Positions 58,181 to 64,000 of a stretch of 64,000 nucleotides of DNA are shown in pieces; the first letter of the stretch is position 1, and every line of letters begins with the position of its first letter. The stretch spans positions 5,012,204 through 5,076,203 of the forward strand of contig NC_061785.1 of NCBI RefSeq assembly GCF_022458985.1, written 5' to 3'. Origin of the DNA: Mugil cephalus. Taxonomy: Eukaryota; Chordata; Actinopteri; Mugiliformes; Mugilidae. The translations under genes were made by a program, and so were the position numbers. The notes beneath the pieces were generated by a model. The model ran no database searches and was not told the origin of the DNA. It was given only the letters and a program-made list of their open reading frames with translations.

Positions 58181-61100
58181 TTACTTGTTGCCTCTGGACG
58201 AGGAGATGTAACGGAGGATGGCGTTTGGAACGTCCATCGTCTCGTCCTTTATCAGCACGATGTTGAAGGAGTTGACGTACGCCTCTTTTCTCTCTTCCAC
58301 CTGAGTAACAAACCAAGGTGATTAAACTCTATGAAAACTATGAAAACAGGATGATGGTGGACATTGGTCGGACCTGGTCGTTGAGGAAGCCGATGGTCAG
58401 GACGTTCTGCGGCTCAGCTACGCCGTCAGCCATGGTCAGGTCTCCCAGAGAGTCTCCGAGCAGCAGCACGTTGGGTCGACCCTGCAGCTCGCTGAGTCCC
58501 GCCGCCTGGGACAGAGCCCCTTCCCTCTTGTTGAAGGTGTGGATCAGTTGGCCTTTGAAGGCTCTCAGGACGCCCTGATAAACAATGTTGAGTTAATATA
58601 ATAACATGAGGCTATAAAGGACACACAAGATTAACAGATCTGGTAATAATATCCTCCCTGTCTTATAATATATTATTTGTACCGTGACTTTGATTAAAGT
58701 CTTTATATTATTTATATTTACACTGAGCAGTTAATACTCCTTCCACACATTCATCCATCCTTTCATGTGTTGTCATATATTTGGAGGAGCTTGGGAAGCT
58801 GCAGCACCCGCAGAGTCTGTATAAAAGAAGCCAACGGTTTGTGGACAACCACTTGGTCCAGGAGTTTGGTGTTTGAGCCGTCACAAGTCTGTGTGGTGGA
58901 GCCAGGAGTGACCATATTTCAACTAGATGGTGGAGGTGGAGAGGAACCTGAGGTAGATCTGTCTGACTGGACCGTAGCAACTTTTCATTCATACTGTATC
59001 CAAAATCCTTTATTTCTTAATGTATTTTTACTCTATTTTTGATTCATGCTCAGTGTATAAAATTACTGAGACCTGGAACTCATTAGGACAATTTCTAAAG
59101 TGAAAAATCAGATGATGAGCATGGGAGTTTAGACAAAATCCACCTCCACATTTACTTTTCACACCCAAAGCGATGACTACAGCAAAACTCACAGTGTGGT
59201 CGAAGTCCATGTAGTTGGAGATGATGCGGACGTTAGGGTGAAAGACGTGGTTCTGTCGGATCACCTCCTCCAAAACGTCGCCAACGCCGGCAGAGAAGAT
59301 CAACAGAGGGACATCGTGTTCGGCCAGACTGTCAAAAAACACCTTGTATCCGTCCCTTAAGGCAGAAACACACCAGAGACGGTTTTCAGAGGAACAGGAG
59401 AAAACGTGAATGATCTCAATAACTATGCGTCTTTGCACATTTTCTTTTAATCTTTTGGAAAATAAATTTTTCCTGTGTAATCTATATAAATCAGTGTTGT
59501 AAAAAAATAGGTTTTTATATTTGTTTTTTTTTTGTTTTTTCTGAAGAGAAAACAGATTGGTTCATATGTGAAGTTATTTGTACCTGAGCATGGTGCTGGA
59601 TTCCTTCACAGCCTGGGCCAGCATGTCCTTTCTGATCTTCTGCTGAATTAGCAGCTCGTGGACTTTTGTCCACCTGCAGAGAGAAAAGCAATTAAAAGAG
59701 CTCAACCAGCCAAAAAACCTGGTGAAAACTGGAAACTGTCGACTGTGCCAACATCTCAGAACAAGCAAACACTTGAACGAGAGACACAAAATCATTTTCA
59801 AAATGAAAACAAATTGAATAAAAAGCATGTAGTGTCCATTTAGTGTAATAAAATCAGATCCAGTTTCAGTGATGAGGACGTCTTAGGGACTGACAGGTGG
59901 AAAATATGTTATTCAAATCATAAAAACCTAATAGGTACAGTTCTCGTTACTGTTGACAAGCCTGATTTGTGAATCTGTGAATGCTTGAGAGTCTGGAAAG
60001 AGGTTTGGAATAAATAATTCCACTCATAGAAAATGATCTACAAGTATTAATTCACTTTTGTTAATTTTTCGTTTCTTACCACTCCACCATGAGCGGCAGC
60101 TTCTCTTCCGCACTGCGCCCAGCATCAATCTCTATGGGATAATAGGTGTTCAACAGCTGTCTCATCTGCAACAAGTCAACAAAACACCCTCAGTATTAAC
60201 TTACAAACAAACTAAAGCTCTGAGGCCTTTATAACAAGGCTGTGTGCAGTGCATTTACCTGTTTAGTGCAGTCTTCATTAATCAACAACCGGTTGTCCAG
60301 GATGTCTAATGAAAGCAAGACAATCAAACAGTCAAGTCAAAGCAGAGGACGGACAAAGTTATGGATGTGAAAACACACATCACAAGAAAACTACTGATGA
60401 TAGCGATGAGATAATCGTTGTGCTCACTGTGGGTGGTGGGAACTCTCTTGCCATTGTGAGCGAATCTGGTCAGTGTCATGTCAAAGTCAGAGATCACCTG
60501 TGAAAACAGTGGGAAATTAAAAATATCACTTGGCATTAAAATAAAACATTTATTTTATCTGTTTACAGACAGAAAACCGTTTATATTTGGGAACATGATC
60601 TGATTTTTCATCTTTCTGAGGTGACCTTGCAGTAACTTTGATAGGAAACTGTCTCAGCTGCACAAATAATAAAACTTTTCACCTGAACATTTTTTTAAAA
60701 AAACTCAAGTGTATAACATCTATTCTCACCTGCAGGTTGCCTGCACCTGCTCGCTGCATGGCGTAGATCATCTCCTCCACTCTGCTGCGTTCCCTCATCA
60801 GCACCGAGCACTTGGTCAGCTCTGGGATCTGAGTAGAAAAGCCTTCAGTCTTACAAGAAATATTTCTGAATACAAGAAAACTATCAAGCTAGAATTGTGT
60901 AGCTATCAAATGGTTTCCAGTTTCTTTACCTCAGTTTTGGTCAGCTGATGCCAGATGGCCAGAACAGTCCGCACTGGTGTGTAGATCCATGGGATATGGT
61001 ACAACTAAAGACAAGGAGGAAATTAATTTGGTTGGTTTATTATTAACGTAAGAGAAAACAGAGGCAGTGTTTTTCAGACCTGTGTAATCCTGAAATATTC

Positions 61101-62097
61101 CTCAAACCATCCCTGAACCATTTTTGAAAGAAATACTGTTTTCATGAAAGCGTTTTTGGATGGATTGGTCTCCGCCGGCTTTCCGTCCAGCTAAGGGACG
61201 CTTACGAAGACATATGACTAACTAATACTGCTGATAGTTTCACTCATTTCTGATAAACACTGAATTTCATCCCTCTTTCCACGAATGTAAAAGTTCATTA
61301 CTTGTTTTTATACACACCTTTATACTGAATGTGTAAATTTATTTGTCTAAATGACTTGAAGTGTTGTACAGAAGTAGACAGGGTCACTGTGAACAGGGAT
61401 GAAGACAATATTTGAGCAAACCTATGAAAGAAAAGGGTTTTATGTCTGTCTGAATATGAGGAACGCTTTTATTGGGTGACTTTGTCGTTGATTTTCTTCA
61501 AAATTATACAGTAAAATGACTTGAACTATTGTACAGTAGTAATCAGAGTCACCACGAACAAGAATCAAGACAAACTTTAGCAAACGTTTCAAGAAAAGGG
61601 TTGTATGACTGTTTGAAAACAAGAAATTGAAGTGTCTCCTGACAGGCTGGCTGACCTTTTCATTCATTTTCGTCAAAATTTCAGTAAAATTAATTGAAAT
61701 AATGTACAGTAGTACTCAGGGTCACTGTGAACAAGAATCAAGACGACATTTGAACAAACTTAGAAGAAAATTAACCAGAATCCACCGAATAAAGTTCTTG
61801 TTTTTGTTGTTGGATTTTTGTTTTATTTATTTATTTTTTTGACGATCACCTGTACCGTAAGAATAAACAAACAGACGCACAAGAAAAATTAGACCGCGGC
61901 TAATAACCAACATGCTAACAAAGCAGCACAAGAAATGTATGCATTATATAACATGTTCACTATATAAATGCATAGCTCTGGGCTACTGCCATTAATTAAA
62001 CGATTAAAATATTAAAATAAACAAACTTTAAAATCTCCTTATGCTACAACGGTTACATAATAGCGGCCGACCGTTACAACTTACCATTTTTAAACGT
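58181..62097 (-). CDS. nt5c3b: Cytosolic 5'-nucleotidase III-like (pyrimidine 5'-nucleotidase, HAD family)
   Basis: Ten exons on the minus strand (62097-62095, 61004-60930, 60828-60730, 60497-60428, 60305-60259, 60165-60080, 59673-59584, 59355-59193, 58574-58374, 58300-58181) join in frame to 317 residues; human NT5C3B is about 300. HAD motifs: VISDFDMTL with nucleophile D63 and D65; motif II IFSAG (S178); motif [14 protein letters not shown] with D252 and D256. The enzyme dephosphorylates pyrimidine mononucleotides (CMP, UMP) and m7GMP in the cytosol; all catalytic residues are present. The symbol comes from gene order (next to fkbp10, p3h4, klhl10); nt5c3a cannot be fully excluded by sequence alone. 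The first coding exon would contribute only the ATG before a GTAAGT donor, followed by [20 protein letters not shown], a hydrophobic N-terminus longer than in human. That N-terminal part is the least certain. Confidence 0.88.
61350..61770. repeat. ~168 bp tandem repeat in nt5c3b intron 1
   Basis: The block AATGACTTGAAGTGTTGTAC followed by GGGTCACTGTGAACA recurs at 61350, 61515 and 61688 (periods 165 and 173). Internal blocks such as AAGAAAAGGGTT also repeat. There are about 2.5 diverged copies. Confidence 0.85.
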
Positions 62098-63821
62098 ACG
62101 TTGTATCAGGCAAAGGTTTTTGCTAAAAAATAAACTCCCAATCGTGAAATAAAACGTTAATTTACAGTCCACCGATTAGAATGGTGTTTGCATTGCTGTG
62201 GGTGTCACCAGAAAATACACCCCCCCCAGGACGCCCGAGTCTATTCCAGTACACAAGGTTCCGGCGTAGATTTGTTCCTACCCCACTTAGCCGTTCCTCT
62301 GCCGTATTTTATCGTTACTTTACTTTAATCTACTTTTATTATACTTTATGTACGCTTTTACTAGTGTTATTATGTTTGTTAAGTTTGTATTGTTTCCAAG
62401 TGTTTTACTATTATTCATTAAAGTAAATATTATTTAAGTTAGTCTTTTTTTTTAGTCTCATTTAACTAAAAATGTTTTTTTTTTCTACGCATAAGTTTTG
62501 CCTCAAGTAATTAAACTACAAAAGTAACTATTGCGTTCTTAGTGTGCACTGAGAATAGGTTACATTAAATATATATATTTCAAATAACTTAAATAAGATA
62601 AATAAGCTGTGTTGACATACACCTTTTTTGACAATATGTAGTATTTCAAAGCATTAAACTTCGTTGCTTACAGCTTATCCTCATACAGTATTAATGTAAT
62701 GGCTATGTGTCGCAGAGTAGCATTAAAGGCTGCATGAAATGTAAATGTGTGTCACATTTTATCCAAAAATACATTTCCAGTTATCAAAAAACTAAACTTG
62801 AGAGTAGGTTTAAAAGAAAATTATCAGATCTGTTAGCGAATGCTGTTCACATCTATATAGTATGTTAGTGGACAAATGTTATGCTCACTAATTCTGATTT
62901 TATGAATAATAAATTGTCTGAGCAAATCACAGATGACAGAAATTTCACACACACAACACTGACTCACAAATTTGCAGTGTTAAAAGTAACACTAATTGTC
63001 TTTTAATGAAATGTATTTAATAAAAGAAGGCAAAGAGCTTGTGGCACAGTTGGGTCAAGATGAAGAACAAAAATCAAAAACGTATCAGCCTGCTGGTTTT
63101 AATGCGTTTCACACATTTCACAGTCTTTCCACAGTGTTATGTCCATTTGTGAGAGGCAGAACAAATTTGCCAGAAGTAAAACCGACATACAAAACAACTC
63201 AATACATATATATTTATCGTGTACATATCATGTCTGCCCACTGGAATGATCAAAAGTATTCTCCAATCTGCAAAAAACCCGACGAAGAATCACAGAGGAA
63301 GTTGTTTCCCAGAATGTGCTTTTCTCTAAACTTAGTGCTTGCAACACAATCTCTGTTACATGATTGTCTAGTTTAACACACACTCTATATCCAACACTTA
63401 TACACAGTATGTTGTAAGTAAGCAGACACTTAGACACTCCAGTGCATACAGGGGCAAAACCACAAAGGTAGAAAAGAATTAGATGTGAATAGCAGGAGTA
63501 AAAAAGTTAAAGCTCGAACTTCTTTTCTTTTTTTCTCAGTTGGTTGTGATAGCATTTTTTAACCACTACACATATCCTTCTAAATTACTCGACAGCAAAT
63601 ACAGACATCATTGTTTTGCACCACAAAAAATCGCTGACATCATTTACTTTTAGAAAGTAAAAAAAAAGGCCACGGCTTAAGCAAAGTTTTCCAGAAATGA
63701 AAAACTGGCATAAGAATAAGAGTAAGGCTACTAAAATTTAAGGCCAAAATGATTATTATGATGATTCAGTAGCATGAAAAGAAAAAAAAAAAAACCTTTC
63801 TTCAGCAAATCTCTTCGCCTC
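62098..63821. other. nt5c3b 5' flank and 3' region of the next minus-strand gene
   Basis: 1.7 kb, AT-rich. It should hold the nt5c3b promoter or 5' UTR (near 62098-62300) and the 3' UTR of the gene at 63822. No TATA box, CpG island or conserved frame is obvious. Confidence 0.5.
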
Positions 63822-64000
63822 TCAGCATTCAATCTGAGACTGCAGCTGCCTGCGCAGGGTGAGCGTACGCCGATGCAGATGCTGCATCTGCTGCATGCGG
63901 TCTCGCTGGCGAGCCAGGTTCTGGGGCATGGGGTAGCGCTGGTGGCCCTGGAGGTACTGGTACGGGATGCGAACGTGGCAGGCCGCCGCCCTGCAGCGCG
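63822..64000 (-). CDS. C-terminal coding exon of an unidentified gene
   Basis: On the minus strand one frame stays open from the window edge to a TGA at 63822-63824 and encodes 58 residues rich in Arg and Gln, including [38 protein letters not shown] and ending [10 protein letters not shown]. The GC-rich composition, sharp change to AT-rich sequence after the stop and heptad-like QM/L spacing support real coding. I do not recognise the protein. In human, KLHL11 follows on this side of the cluster on the same relative strand, so klhl11 is a guess from position only. The gene continues beyond the window. Confidence 0.65.
   Translation of the reverse strand, partial: RCRAAACHVRIPYQYLQGHQRYPMPQNLARQRDRMQQMQHLHRRTLTLRRQLQSQIEC

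Noticed and set aside
1-64000. CRISPR arrays, operons, toxin-antitoxin or other prokaryotic defence systems
   Set aside because: The sequence is intron-rich vertebrate DNA. The tandem repeats present have no unique spacers of uniform length.
1-64000. Viral or endogenous retroviral genes
   Set aside because: No LTR pair, gag/pol/env frame or reverse transcriptase core was seen; the only retroelement coding is the short LINE C-terminus at 44866-44976.

Overview
The window is eukaryotic and reads as ray-finned fish (teleost) genomic DNA. The genes are split into many short GT-AG exons that are GC-richer than the AT-rich introns. The introns and spacers are full of microsatellites and degraded DNA transposons, including a Tc1-type relic of a kind common in teleosts. 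The exact species cannot be told from the sequence. I assembled the gene models by hand from splice sites, reading phase and protein-family knowledge; no search was run.

Layout, left to right: (1) 1-1782 (+), the 3' end of a Dbf4 kinase-regulator gene, called dbf4b. (2) 4176-35368 (+), a complete 27-exon adam11, a catalytically dead ADAM of the ADAM11/22/23 group. (3) 39333-44110 (-), klhl10, a BTB-BACK-Kelch protein. (4) 45713-49535 (-), p3h4 (Sc65), and (5) 50763-56906 (+), fkbp10 (FKBP65), arranged head to head. (6) 58181-62097 (-), nt5c3b, a pyrimidine 5'-nucleotidase, tail to tail with fkbp10. (7) 63822-64000 (-), the last coding exon of a gene I could not identify; klhl11 is only a guess from gene order.

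The content matches two blocks of human chromosome 17q21: DBF4B-ADAM11, and the P3H4-FKBP10-NT5C3B-KLHL10 cluster. Here the two blocks are joined. klhl10 sits beside p3h4 rather than beyond nt5c3b, and its orientation is reversed. p3h4 and fkbp10 act together in the rough ER on procollagen (lysine hydroxylation and folding), so their shared divergent spacer is the most meaningful functional pairing. The other neighbours have no obvious common pathway.

The non-coding part holds a frameshifted partial copy of the dbf4b last exon, several families of inverted-repeat elements (some as pairs or quartets within the window), a roughly 1.36 kb polypyrimidine tract built from a duplicated ~590 bp unit inside adam11, a 0.7 kb minisatellite downstream of adam11, a pentanucleotide satellite with a higher-order period, and a (TTC)n run that serves as the pyrimidine tract of a p3h4 splice acceptor. 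I found no CRISPR array, operon, tRNA or rRNA, and nothing that amounts to a new biological system. The best leads are local duplications, an adam11 alternative C-terminus and a one-codon first exon in nt5c3b.
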